A stretch of DNA of 64,000 bases from Burhinus oedicnemus (Eukaryota > Chordata > Aves > Charadriiformes > Burhinidae). The notes beneath the pieces were generated by a model that ran no database searches, was not told where the DNA came from, and was given only the letters and a program-made list of their open reading frames with translations. Made by a program: the position numbers and the translations under genes. Location: the NCBI GenBank assembly GCA_008921705.1, contig VFFE01007128.1:2431868-2495867 (forward strand). Direction: 5' to 3'. Positions within the stretch are counted from its first letter, which is position 1. Each line of letters opens with the position of its first letter. Below, in pieces: positions 26,776 through 39,978 of this stretch.

Positions 26776-27526
26776 GCAGCAATGGCCTGAAGGGGGTCCG
26801 TACTGTTTAGGTCTCCAAATTATTCCTTACACAGTAGCTGAGTCATGCTGCAATGGAAATCTGTTACATTATTGGAGTAGGGAATTTATTGTGTTGATTG
26901 GAGTAAGGTGCATTTCATGCTGCGGTCTTGTCTTACAAACCCCGTTGGGAGCAATGAGCGTTTTGGCACTTCCTATGGGCTAATTTCAGTGTGACTTAAG
27001 GCTGCAGTAGGTTTCACTGTGAGCTGCTGGGTATTAATCACTTCCAAAAATTAGATTCTTTAATTAGACCATGAATTTTAGAAGTTTAAGTTTAGACTAA
27101 TTTTCTAAAAGCTTGGCTCGGTTTAGCATGAAGCAAATCTTTGGACAAACTTGTCCTTATAAAAAAAAAAAATAATTTAGTAGTAAAGATGAATCTGGGG
27201 TTGTTATATGCTGCTCCAACCTATCCTTGGTCAGGTTCCTGCAGGAAATGAAGGAAAGAGAGGCAAAGGGGAAGCTGTGCACTGCTGACAGTGTCTGGAT
27301 CTCCCCTGCCTCAATCATGGAGGCTGGAGCAGTGCAATTGCACAGGCTGTTTGCTTGCTCAGGTCACCCACTCAGCATGGTGGTTAGTGCAGCAGATTGA
27401 GGGATACTGAAATGACTTTCTAAGTAACCAGAAGTCATTGACAGGTCTAGAAATCATCTGGAAATGCTTGAGGACAGAACTGATTTCTGTAGTGGTCTTC
27501 CTTACTCCCACTACATACTGTGTTGA

Positions 27527-27546
27527 TTTTTTTTTTTTTTTTTTTT
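27527..27546. repeat. poly(T) run, about 20 bases
   Basis: Uninterrupted T run after TGTTGA and before AAGAAAAGC. Simple homopolymer; no flanking duplication was noticed. Confidence 0.92.
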
Positions 27547-28451
27547 AAGAAAAGCACCTAGTAGAAGTTTTTTGAGGTCATTCAGATAATATTTATGGTA
27601 CAACCATTTCTAAATCTTTAAAGAGCCACATTAAACCAGTGAAGAGCTGTGGCTATTTTTAAAGACACCAATGAATCTGTTTCTGTCTGTCTTTAATAAA
27701 CCTTGTTAACCAGGGTTTAAATGGTTTCAGAAAATGGTTCCAAGTGTCTGTGGTATAAACCAGTTTTCCTAAGAATTATGATGAAGGTGGGATATAAAAC
27801 CAACTTAGAAGTATATTATTATTACTTTGTTCAAGGAAATGCATTCAAACTGTGTTTTGGACTGTGTATTAACGGTACACACTAAGAGTCACTATTTGTT
27901 GTTCACTGTGGATGTTGCACGGGCATAAAGGAATATTCCAAATGACTTTATAGTTGTACGTACAGAAGGTGAAAACTGTAAAAGGGCCATAAAAGTGTTA
28001 TTCCTTGGGAAGTTTAGCTGGAATACCTGCCTTTGGTTACAAACATATGCAAATAGTCCTCCTTATGTGTGTTTTGAAGTGAAAGTTAATTTTTGGCAAA
28101 GGCGGTTTACAGTTACCTTCCCAGAGCACCTGAACTACACTAAAAGTCAGGGAATCTGCCTCCGTGTTCCTGCCTGTATACCAAAGTGCTCTTCCAGTGC
28201 TTTAAAATTTCAGTTTAGGGATAGCCCATTGCTTCCTCCAATGAACCAGGTCAGCATGAAACCCTGCCAGATGCTGGCATGTGGGGAGCTTGTGCAGAGG
28301 GAGGGGATATTTTTTCTGAGCCAAATATAGGGAGTTTGAGGTTCCATGGCAGATTCTCCATTACTGGTGTTCAGGTCTGTAAAAAATCAGGGTCTCAGTG
28401 TTTGCAGATAGATCCCTGCAGTAAACAAAGTAAGAAACAGAACAGTGAGGT

Positions 28452-28502
28452 GTGGGGGGGGTTTTTTTGTTTTGGTTTGTTTGTTTTTGTTTTTTTTTTT
28501 TT
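28452..28502. repeat. G/T-only tract (reverse-strand counterpart of the A/C tracts)
   Basis: Starts with G8 followed by T7, then GTTTTGGTTTG words and a T12 run before CCCC. Its complement has the same A-run/C-run character as the A/C tracts listed elsewhere, so this is one of the few members of the set in the opposite orientation. Confidence 0.88.
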
Positions 28503-29793
28503 CCCCATAATCTTCATGGTTCATTCAGCAGAAACTACAGTACTTGTCTGAAGCACTTGCTTCACGTTAGCTTCCACCAGAAAAGATGCTCCAGACACTT
28601 CTCCAATGACCAGTGGCAGCAGCACTCTTGGAGTACCAGGAGGAAAATATGCCTGTACCATGAAACAGTAAGAAAGCAATGCCACTTTCCCTACTCTGCC
28701 AGCTGAAAGCCTCTGCTTGGTTTGTTGCAGATAAACATGAGCTCTCCCATGGGTGAGGGACCTTTCACTCCAGGAGCTGCACCAGGCTGTGGGAATAGGC
28801 ACAAAATGGGAAAAAGACAGCAGATTTGGATTTTGAGTGTGTAATGGTGCTCTGCAGCTATTGTCTGTGTGCTGGCACCCCCCCAGTAGTGGGTGTAAGC
28901 TCGTGTGCCCTAGCTTTTGAAGGTTAAGTGCCTCATTCTTACTATACGAAAAGAAAACGCAGACGGATTGTTTGTATGACGTTGCTTACTGGCTCTGAAA
29001 CCATGTTATGTCTGTCTTACTGAGAATGGTCTCTGTAGCCTTTCTTAAGGGTTTTTGCTCCTGTTGGTTCCTGTAGTTAAAATATATGTGCACTTGCTCT
29101 TACCTTTACTAGCCATAGTGAAATGCCTAAAGGATATTGCAATGTGTTTGACCTGCCTGTCTTTTGGTTGTGATCTCTACTTAGGGTAGAAGTTATATAG
29201 TTCATGCACTCTTGTATCATACTGGTTTCTTTTTGAAAAACTATTAAAATTGTGTTGGGTGTGGATATCATGTAAAGAGGGAAAAGGACTTAATAAAATT
29301 TTGCTAGCCTAAAGGATGGGGGAAGTAAAGTCTTCATCTTAAAATAAAGGTAAACCAGAGAAGATGAAAGTGACAACTTGGTGAAGAAAATGAATAGCTG
29401 GTGAAGGAGAGAGAAATGAAATAAGGAAGACTGAAGAACTTATATCTTCCGTTGTTTTTCCACACTTCTGCAAATACCAGGCTTGTGTTGCTTTTATTGC
29501 TTTGCTAACAGTGCTGTTGAAGGATTAGCCTTTCACCCCGAGTCCTTTTTCTTCATTTTCTTTAAATTTGGTCAACCTTCAGCTGGTAGTGGTGGCTCCC
29601 TTTAGACCTGTGGAATGCCTAAGTTTTTACAGTGTCAGGAATACACCTCTAGCAAAGTTTTAAGAGTGTCTTCAAGCTGATTCTTAGTTTCTCACACTGT
29701 TCGCAAATACTTAATTTGGGTTTTAGTCTGCAGTTGCTATGAATATCTTTCTGATCTTTTTCAATTTGAGTATCACCTTTGGCACTGATTCTT

Positions 29794-29811
29794 CCCCCCC
29801 TCCCCTCCCCC
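29794..29811. repeat. C-rich tract, G-quadruplex motif on minus strand
   Basis: The order is C7-T-C4-T-C5. The complement has enough runs of three or more G, separated by single bases, to meet the usual intramolecular G-quadruplex pattern, and the C strand could form an i-motif. No promoter or transcript start is evident nearby. Confidence 0.85.
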
Positions 29812-31116
29812 TTGGTCCTCTTTTCCTTCCTTGATTAATTTATTCATTTCCTTTTCTCTCTTATATTTTCATATGCAGTCAGGCATGTATTCTAAAGCAC
29901 TGGGTTATATTTAGAAGGTAGTGTACCTCTGGAATAAGAAATCTCATTAAGCTTATGCGATATTATCCTATTTCAACTCACTTGTGTATAACTTGCCCTA
30001 GGCCTGCATAATGCCTAATACCATGGCATAAGGTTTTTTCTTTAAGTGTTTAGATTGTTAGGTGTAGTGGTCTCTATTTTCAAATCCTTATTTAATAAAG
30101 TACCAGTATTTTATTTATGTCCGTCTGCCTTTGCTGTAGCACACACAGAAGCAGAGACCTATGTGGTAAAGAATGATGTAGAACAGTATCTGGAAAACAC
30201 TCTTGAGTATTCTCTACTGCTTTGGGCACCAGAATTTCAAGCCCTGCTGAGTCCTCAGAAGGATGGTGTTGATCTGACTTGCTCAGATTTGGGATCCTCT
30301 GAGGCCTGAAACAGTATTTGTTCTTCTGTACCTCAGGTCTGATTTTTGTAGGGGAATGATGTTGACCAGTGACCAGGTGGGGAAAATGTTGCCTCTGCTC
30401 TGACACTGGTGGAAAAAGGTTTATTTGTGAGCAGAGTCATTCCTGTTGCAAGCACTGTGCAGCAGAGCTTCTGCAGCACTTGCTGGCTCCTCTGGTGTGC
30501 AGAGGGAAGACTGCCCAGAGCCAGGGTGGGCCGGCGTGGGAGGAAGCCCATGTGGTTGTTAACAGTGGGAAAGCTGGAAGGGTGTAATTGGAAACATGAA
30601 GACTGTGTTCTTTACTGCAGTATTCCATGGAAGTGTGAGACAGTCTTGGCTGGTGGCTTTTCTAGCAGTGCAGCTGCAGTGGGCCCACACTGATGGTGCC
30701 AAGGGCTGTTAGGAAGAAAGCCAAAGTTGGAGAGAGAGACTTGACACACCTTGGGTTAACTGTAGGAGAGTCTCTGTACTTTTCATATGGGAAAGACAAA
30801 TCTGGGCTGTTAATTGGTGCTGTGGAGCTGACAGACATTATGTTTTGATTTTTGAAGAATTTCTCTGTGCTTCTTAACATAGGCCAGGATGTCCAGTAGG
30901 TTAAGTCTGGAAGTGTGACTTGCACCACCAGGCTGTTGAAAGGGAGATTCAATTGACTGATGTCCATCGTTACACTAGCCTGTCTTATTTCTTTAATTAC
31001 TTGAAAGGGTTGAATAAAGAGAAACACAAATCCTGCATTGACAGACAAAGTTTTCTTTCATACTGTTCAGGAACTTGCACTCCAGTATGTGATTATGGTG
31101 TAAAAAAAGTATATGT

Positions 31117-31163
31117 AAAAAAACCAAACAAACACCAAACAGAAAACCAACAACAAATAAACC
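31117..31163 (+). repeat. A/C-rich tract
   Basis: A-run followed by CCAAACAAACACCAAAC and AACCAACAACAAA words. Almost free of G and T. Confidence 0.85.
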
Positions 31164-34100
31164 AGTATTTGAGGAAAAAATATGTTCAGGTGTTTTTCTA
31201 ACTCTCCTGAACAGTAAAATCTACCGTAAAAACTAATCACTGAGCTAAGGGAAGGGAGGGGATTTCATGATCTGAAAATTGAGTGTATTGGGACAAAGGC
31301 TGTGGGTTAAACTAACATTTGCTTAGGAAACTTGATCAATTTGAGAATTTTCAAGTTCTGAAAGACTTTATAAAATAAAATAAAAATGTTGACAAGTCTT
31401 TCATAGTTCACTGAGCGGAACTCATATCTGTTGGGATTATATTGTCAGAGATGAGCTTGCTTGTGTTAAGTTATTTAAAATGTTCAGAAACGGTTTGCTT
31501 TAAGATGTTGAAAAGGGCTATTTTCTATTTCACTAGAAGGAAGTAGGGGAAAAACAGCTTTGTCTTTAGAAGGAGTAGTTTCCAATCTCTAAAGTGGGTA
31601 TTCAGGATATTTCCTTTGTTCTCTAAAGTGCATAATTAATATTTGTATCATAAGAATTCTCAGTCTCTGAAAACAAAGACTTTTGAAAGCATATGTGTAA
31701 TGCTTACATGTATCTGAAATACTTATGTATATTGCTGCATTTGTGTTGTACCCAAATGTACACAGCAACCAGGATGTTAGAGGCTTAGCATTACTTGATG
31801 GCTGATAGCAAAATACAGATCAGCTTTCAAAAGCAAAGACAGAGCTATTGTACAGACTATCCTTAGCCCAGCAAGGCACATAAGTAAGTTACTAGGTGGA
31901 AAGACAGCATGAACTGCTGTCGTGGCTTCAATGGAATTAGTTTAGCAGCTTAAGTTATGCACAGGATTAATCAGGTTGCTGAAGATAGCCCTAATATGGT
32001 TACTATGGAAAAGTCTGAGCTTTTAATGCAGCAACATGTTTGCTTCCAATGGCCCCTGCTTTCTGTGAGGTTACTAAATGTTGCAGTCTTCTGTGAAAGT
32101 TATCATAGCGACCTGATATTTTTAGCACAGTGTCTTTTTGCTCTGCTGTATAGCCAGGATTCATCCTGCTACTTCCCAACCTTAGCCAAACACTCTCTGC
32201 AGTTCAGTATGAAATTTCAGTTATTACTTCTGAAACGTAAAAGGTTTAGCAATATTGCAGATTTCCATCTTTCCTAACACTTTGGCCTTCATACTGAGTA
32301 TGCAGGTGCTACATTTTGACAATTTATTTTACGTTTCATTTTCCACGCAGTGCTTTATTAGATTAACTCAAATAGGAAGAATAGCTTCTCATTTATTGTG
32401 AGTGATTTGCACATTCAGTCAAACACTGTGTGATATTGAGTAGTTTAAATCTCCAGTGTATGAACTGTAAATTAACATTAAAGGCCTCTCTTAACATCCA
32501 TTACTCTGTTTAAACAGTCGTGCAGAATTACTAGTTGCCAGCAATTTCTCCTTGAATACAAATATATCATCTGTTCTAATGTTGTTTTAACTCTCTTGAT
32601 CTGCATGTCATGAAAAGAATATCTTAAAATTAGGAAATGGCAAGGCTGAATAGTGTAATGGATAGTAGAAACTTTTATTGCTATTTAGTAGAAGTTTCGG
32701 GTTTGCCTGCAGCTTAAATTACTAATTTTCTTAAAAGCCAATGATACTTTGGTTTCTGAGCATGGTCCTAGGGGATAAATACCCATCCTGCTGGGACCAC
32801 TGATTCAGCCTCTTCACAGTCTTAGCATAAAAATCTGACCTGTGAGGATGTGAAGTATGTGCCCTTCTTTTGCAAGATATGACTTTCTTTACTGAGTAAA
32901 GTAGCCCTTTACCCTTTAAGGCATTCAGGCAGAACATTGTGGGGAGTATTCATGACAGACTTTTTTTTTTTTTTTTTTATAAAGAGAGAATTTCAAACCC
33001 CAGAGCTCTCCGTTTATCACATTGCATAAGTGTGAGAAATTTGGATGTAGACACAATAAATAAATCAGTAAACCCCATGTAGAGTATACTGCAGGATGCA
33101 TTTCAGACTAGAATCTAAGAGCAGAGCTGTTGGTGAAGAGCTTGTCATTTCCAGTTCATGTAGCAGTTGTGAAAAACAGCTTTGCATCTTCATAATACTG
33201 CAGCAGTTTATTGATTTGCACTATAATCTAAGGATGGGGTTCCATGCTTCCCAAGGAGGTTAGGAAGCCTGGTGACATGCACTCAATACTTCTGAAGATT
33301 GAAATTGGAAACTCTGGCTACTGAAAACAGGACTGTGTTAGCAGCCATCCGTGATAATACCTTCTCACTGTGTTGCCACTTATTCACCTCACTGCAGTGT
33401 GTCTCTACCTGCTTATCCTGCCTCCTGTTATCTGTGCTATCTCCTACTGCATGCTGCAGGGTGCACAGTACTGGGCCATAAAACCTTACCTTCTCGTCCA
33501 TTCTCCATCCCTTCTTGCAACCTGCTGCACATCTTTTCCCACCTCATGCATGTGCAGCTAAACAAAGCAAATCAGGGGGTTGGAAATTCATTAGTTCTTC
33601 TCAGAACTTGTTATCATGCCTGAATATTATTTGTTTTAAACCACATTGGGATTAAGATCCTTTGAAGTTCCTTGATTACTGTTTAAGAGAAAATAAAATG
33701 CCAGTTTAAGCTTCTGATGTTTTGTAATAGCATATAGAGCTCCAGTGTTCAAATTTATGCTTAAAACAGCTGTTCTACAGTCACATTTAACCAGAAATTA
33801 ATTAGCCTGGAAAAGAATGACTAAAACTTGATTATATTTAAGTTTGTATTTCAGCTTCCATCTGTGGTGAAATCAAGACCTATTCAGCTTTACGATCATT
33901 CATGGAGATGGCTTGATTTTTATTCTTATAGATTACAAATTTCCTGCTTGCTCATTGGTGTTGTATATTAAGAATGACCTTATTTAAAAACTCCTCATGG
34001 TTTAACTTGGTAGGAACATTATCATGCACAGTTGAAACTTCTGCAGTGAGAAAAGGCACGTGCTCTAACAAAAGCCTGGCTCTATTCCTGTATTTACGCG

Positions 34101-36254
34101 ACTTAGTTGATATGTGCGGAAGTTGATCTGTGCTAATGCTTTATAACAGTAAGTGGCAGCTAGCTTGTATGTATGGCTGACTAGTTGTTTATGCAGTTAC
34201 TGTGTTTATGCAGACACAATTGGTACTTTCATACCTAAACCCTCACTGTCCTCATCGCTAGTGTGATATTGAGTGCCCAGCATAAAATAGAGAGATGGAC
34301 AAATTCATCCTTGGAGTAGCAAGTCTTAATATATAGCTGTCTTGCAGAAATATTTGATTAGAAACAACTCACTTTCCTTGAACAATAAAAAATGAAACGG
34401 TTGACTCTTTAAATCAAAGCATACATTTAGAATGATCTTGCAAAACAACAAAACTTTTCCCAGTATGTAAGCTTTGTGTGCCGCAAAGCTGTAATGACAA
34501 ATGCCTTGTGGAATAACTGCTGTTTAAATAGTGGTCATGCCCATTCAGTGCAGCTATAAAAGGGAGTCTGTTGTTGGTTTTGTAGACTTCAATGACTCCT
34601 GCTATCAATGTTCAGTTTGTGGCATCCTGGTGCAATCCTATATGGACTAGGCTATAAGGTGCATTTAGAAAGCACATGTTGGGCTGGTTGTCAGGAGAAG
34701 CCTATACAGCTGCAATACATGTTTTAAGTATTTTTAGATCACATACTCATTGGACAAAGATTCTTCTGCTTCTTCCTTATAAATGTAACATCTACTTGAA
34801 GTAGTAGCTATCTGTGGATCTGTTCGGGACCAGCTGTAAAAACTGCTGTTGTCATGTGAGGATGAAGCTATTTCTCTCTATTCCAGCTGACTAAAGATTA
34901 TGAGCAACATTCAAAGGCCTGTGTACATGTGAGAGGCATGGTACAGTCAAGCGCTATCTGAGGTAACACGTAAATGTAATGGATTTACAGTGGAGTGGCA
35001 GTGCCCTACATCTTTAAACCTGCACATTGTTGTAGATATATGGATGATGGTAAACTCTGTCCTGGTGGAGCAGACATTTAGTTGGTAAAATCTAAGTTTT
35101 CTTTGATTTTTTTTTTCTTTTTTGTGCTCAGTACATTTTCTAGCCTCTTGTTCACAGAACAGTATCTTTCATTTCTTTGTTTTAGTCTTATTTCTTGTGA
35201 TTAACATTATACTGTTCATGCCGATGAATTCATCTGGGGTTGACTTGCAGTGTGTTCAAGCTGGAGTTTATACCCTCCTAATCCTAGGTCTCCTTCATGA
35301 ATATCTTCCTTGCCTGTAGCCTGGGTGGAGCCTGTTCTGTCCTGCGCTGGCACTGGTATGTGAGCAGACGATTCATAGTTTTCAGTCAATTCATCATTAT
35401 TTATGATATAATCTGTGCCATCATCCTTCAGTTGATCCTGTATTCAAACAAAGAAAAAGATCAGTGGAAGGGAGACCAAGGAGGTTTTTTTGTTGAAGCT
35501 TAAATGAAGAACAAGTCTGATGCAATTCCACTCTTATTCTATTTCATTATTTTCTTATTTTTTTCAGGTGTTAATTTAACATCTTGATGTTGATTAAAAC
35601 AAATAGTTGCTTACCATGTTCTGCTCTTGAGCAGTGTTGAGAAACATAACCTACTCTTCAGATCTTTAAGATAATTTCAGTGCTTAAATATCACTGATGG
35701 GTAGCCAATACTTTCAGCATCTGGCTGAGTTATTTAGAACACGTCACTCATATTCGAAGCTAACAGTATTAGTGGCCATTCTTGAATATGTAGCACTGCA
35801 CCTTCCAAGACCTCTTCTCCACAACCCTGAAGAAATTGTATAATTCTTAACTTTAAATGTAATAAGCTTTGGAAAAGGGACTTTAACAAAATTTTTCATT
35901 GAGTATGGCAGGTTTTGGATTACACCTTAAATACAATTAACCAAGCTAGGTACTTACGCCATATGCACTGGGGCTGGTCAGAAGCCTGGCAACAGGATTA
36001 CACCATTCAGGTAATGTCGTTGTGAGAGGTGGACCAGTGTGGGTTAAGATAGGTTTTAGGTATCTGAAGTTTGTTAAAGAATATTTCACATACAGATATT
36101 GATACTAACATGCTGCTCTCTTACACAAAAAAATTTCATTTTAAAGCATAAGGCAATCATCTAACTGAATGGTAACATAGAAAATACCGTCTCTTTACCC
36201 ACCCAATACCGCATACATTCACCTGTCATCAGTCTTGTCTAATCTTTTTCAGTA

Positions 36255-36306
36255 ACACCAAAAAAAACCCAACCCCCAAATAAAAAAAAACCCCAAAACC
36301 TAAAAC
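36255..36306 (+). repeat. A/C-rich tract with two A(n)-C(n) modules
   Basis: Two successive modules: A8-CCC-AA-CCCCC, then A9-CCCC-AAAA-CC. A single T interrupts it before the second A-run. Confidence 0.9.
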
Positions 36307-39300
36307 ATTTGATGCTCGAAGTCTGTCTTGAAGGGTACCAGACTAGCTGAAGGGGATGTGTTGTGGCATACATAAATGCAGTAGGAGCTGGAAGAGAGGA
36401 AATGTGTACTAGATTATCCTGTTTACTATTCTCATCTACTGTTTGCTGTGTGATCTCTTGTGCAATTTTAACAGGAAACAATTTAAGATGTAACTGTATC
36501 AGCTACTTTATGTAAGAACAGTAGTGAACGTTTTCTTAAACACATATACTCAGCATTTTGTAAAATCAGTGCATTTCTTCAATAGACAAAGTATATTTCA
36601 TCAAATATTACATTTCTTTATCACTGGGCGTGTACACAAGTTGTTCTCTAATACTTCATTTTCAGCATTCAATGCATTTGTTTTACACTTCATACATCAA
36701 TGCTCCTTTATATAAAATTATGTAAATAAGTTAGGAACAGGCTTTATGGTCTTGTCTCGCACCTGTCTTTCCAATCTTTTCATCCAAAAGTACTTTATTG
36801 AGATAAAAGAAAAACCTGCTCATCTTGAGCAATTATATCATCCTTGTACCTGTCAATAACAGCTCTCCCATGAGTCCCTCAAGTTGACTTATCCTCTCTG
36901 CTACTTTTACTCACAAAGTAATTTTCTGTGTTCTTTGGGAAGCAGGTCTGTCAGCTATTTTTGCTGCTAGGGAAAATTTGCTTTATTGATTGTCATCCCA
37001 CTTTCTACCCCCTGCTCCTTTCTCTTGCTTTCTTGCTTGTGCTCCCTCCCTCACTCTTTCTCTCTGCCTCCTCAAAGAAGAAAGCAACAAATGTAAAACC
37101 CCAAGCAGTGATTTGAGCTCTGCAGCAATATTATAGAAATACTGAATAAGTAACAGTGGGTCTTAAACCTAACCATTCCAATGCCTCCTTTTCTTTCATT
37201 ATTGGTTGTGTATGGTATCACTGCTTTACACACAAAATACAAATTCTGAATCCTGAAGAAACTGTTAAGTAAAACATCCTTATGATCTCAGTTACAGATT
37301 GAAAGGCTAAATAACTTTCTCTGCTGTCCTCTATACTACAACCATGGAAGTTGTTCTATAGTACCTGGGTTTTGTGTGTGTGCGTTTGTGTGTTTTCTGA
37401 AAATTAAATTGCATCTATCAGAAGATTGTGTGATTCCTTCATCCAAAGTCATATATTGAGTTAGTGTGAAAAAATTGAATCTACTTCAAAAAAAGATTGT
37501 AAGATTGTAATATAAATTCTTATCAGAACCATGATCAAGGTGGGGATCTCATGAGATCAAATTGTGTTGGGAAAGTTTAGATCCTCTTGCTTCTGTAAGA
37601 AGCAAGATCTACTCTGATCTACTCCCAATCTTATTTGAAACCTCCAAAGCACCAAGTAGTTAAGAGCTATTATTAAAAAGCAATGTATGAAAGCCATCAA
37701 TTACAGTTATCTTGTTTTCAGCACTTCAGAAAAACCTAATTAAAAGGCCAAAATGGAAGTAGGAGCCTAATTCTAGGTTTTTAATCTTTGGAAATATTGG
37801 CTTTGTTAGTACAAACAACTTGAATTGTTTGAACTGAGTTGTCAGACCTAGCATGAAAAATACAGGCTTCTAATGGAAGTTGCATTTGATTATACTGAGT
37901 TCTGTCTGCTCTGTTCTTTTATTCTTTTCCAGAATAAGTAACTGAAGATGAATATTACTCTACATTTCCTCCTTAATCTGGTGATCTCTGAGCTAGGCCT
38001 TAGTTCTAAGCAGCCTTACAACTTTATAACGAGCTTTTATACCTCTCAGTAAAAATTTGAGTCCAGTTTTCCTCCCATGCTTGCACCACATCAGATAGGA
38101 ATAGGAGGTACATGCTGAAACAGGCAATCTACTTGGCTGCCACAGTAGTCTTCAGTCTTTTGAGCCACCACCACTTTTAGCATAAACTTGTGTGTCTGGT
38201 GTGTTTAACTGGTTGGTATGCGTGTACACTGATGTTTTTAAGTTGAGTGATGGCTTCATTTTGGGCTGCAACAGGTCCTCTAAGTCCCCTTCCTTTTGCA
38301 CTTGTGCTAACGTGTTCATTGTGTACTGTCCATGCTTCTGAGGTGCAGTTTAAAGTGAAGACAATTTTCTTGTGCTTGTTGTGATGCTTCTGATTCTGTA
38401 ATACATTATTTATCTCTTTGTTCCTTATTTAACTAGTTATTATTTAGCCCACTAAGGGAACTTAAGTTGCACTGGCCTATTTTTCATTGTTTTAATAACC
38501 TATGCCATAAATGTTTCCTCTTTATTGTTGACACAGTTGCTTTATAGTATTACAGACATAATCACATCGTTCAGTGCAGCATGAAAGAGGAATTCTAACT
38601 CATGTGCAGTGATGGCATTTCAAAAGTATATCAGACATGGGTCTATAGCATTTTAAGGCTGGCAGAGAAGTCTTATCACACTCCAGCTGCTCTGGTTGCA
38701 TCTCCAGGGAGAAATAATTTAAATAGTGTAATAGAAAAAGGTAGATTTTGCACCAAGTCTGCTTTAAAAATTGGAAGAAACTAAGTGTAAACCTCTTAGC
38801 ATAACTCAGGAATTACTGCCAAACCAAATTCATGCCTGCCTAATTCACGGATAGGGAAAAGACAGCGGGAAAACATTGTATCCATCATCCCACTTCTAGA
38901 TTTGTGCTTCAGCCATCCATGAGTGGAACAGCCCACCTGCATGTCTCAGGTTCTACACTGTACAATACACTGTGTTAAAGAACTTATTAACATTGTAAAG
39001 ATGGTAACTTCTAAGTTTGGAAACTGAATTCGGGATGCTGTATAGGCACATGTATAGAATTTTAATCCATGTACAGTGCTGGCACATTAGAGTGACTTAC
39101 TTTCATAATGAAATACCAAATTTTACCATTGATTCCCTACATCTCCAGGTTTCTGCTCTTGGTTCACATGCCCAGAAATGTGTACTCTGGGTCCCTTCAT
39201 TGCTATTTGAACATCCCTTTGCCCAAGCAGTTCCAGTCTTCCCTCACCACTAGCCAGGCACATTTCTTCTCCCTTCCTGTCTCATTGACATCAGACTCAA

Positions 39301-39929
39301 CATCTAAATCTGTTTACCCCTTCCCGGTTCAGCTTCTGTCTCTTCTGAGTTCGACTCATATGATGTCCTCTTCTGTACTGCCCAGCAATAAGCAAAGAAG
39401 ACAACGCCATTGCAGACAAGGCAGTCAGCAAGTGTCTGAACAGTGTAGCCTGAAGCTGAACTCCAGGCAGGTTGTTCGCTGCTGAGGCTGAGGGATTTAA
39501 ATAGGGGCTATGGGAGGGTACAGCATGCTCAATAGCAACAGAACCTTCAGAATTTAGCTCTTGAAATTGAAGAGTGTGGTGTGTGTGGTTTTTTCTTTTT
39601 TTTTTTTTTTTCCCCAAAACATTATGCCTGAAACAAACATCTGTCGTGGAAATTTTCCTCCTATATAGCTACTGTTTCACAAAAATACAGGTTACCTGAA
39701 CCAGGCTTTTCAAGTGAGAAATCTTAGGTAATCTTGATGAGAAACACTACTGCCACTAGCCGTACTGCAGAACATTTAGGATTTCCATTATGCAGAAAAT
39801 TCTGAGATTTCAAAATGGTTTTTGCATCATATCAGGATGAAAAATCAAATCTCAAAATTTCTGTTCTTTTAGCCAATAAACATCAAATGGCCACACTTTG
39901 TTAAATTGACATGTTCTGTCCAAATTTTA

Positions 39930-39978
39930 ACCAACAACAAAAAACCAAAACCAAACACCTCCCACACCCCCTCAACAA
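39930..39978 (+). repeat. A/C-rich tract
   Basis: CCAACAACAAAAAACC followed by AAAACCAAACACC and a CCCACACCCCC segment, with only isolated T. Confidence 0.85.

Larger units (their letters stand above)
21919..30045. other. gene-free unique sequence
   Basis: No supported gene. It includes the longest open frame in the window (25092-25658, minus strand, 188 codons), which has no domain I recognise. By a rough estimate, about one frame this long is expected by chance in 64 kb. A GC-richer patch at about 23130-23340 lacks CpG density. The stretch carries a 21-bp tandem duplication (24712-24753), A/C tracts at 23783-23818 and 26727-26775, a T-run at 27527-27546, a G/T tract at 28452-28502 and a C-rich tract at 29794-29811. 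Confidence 0.55.

Noticed and set aside
35122..35503. Two adjoining hydrophobic frames resembling a multi-pass membrane protein
   Set aside because: The hydrophobic residues come from T-rich codons. The frames overlap in different phases and match no transporter or receptor motif that I know.
37582..37604. 9-bp perfect stem with 5-base loop (TCTTGCTTC/GAAGCAAGA)
   Set aside because: Stems of this length are expected a few times by chance in 64 kb; no terminator or small-RNA context.
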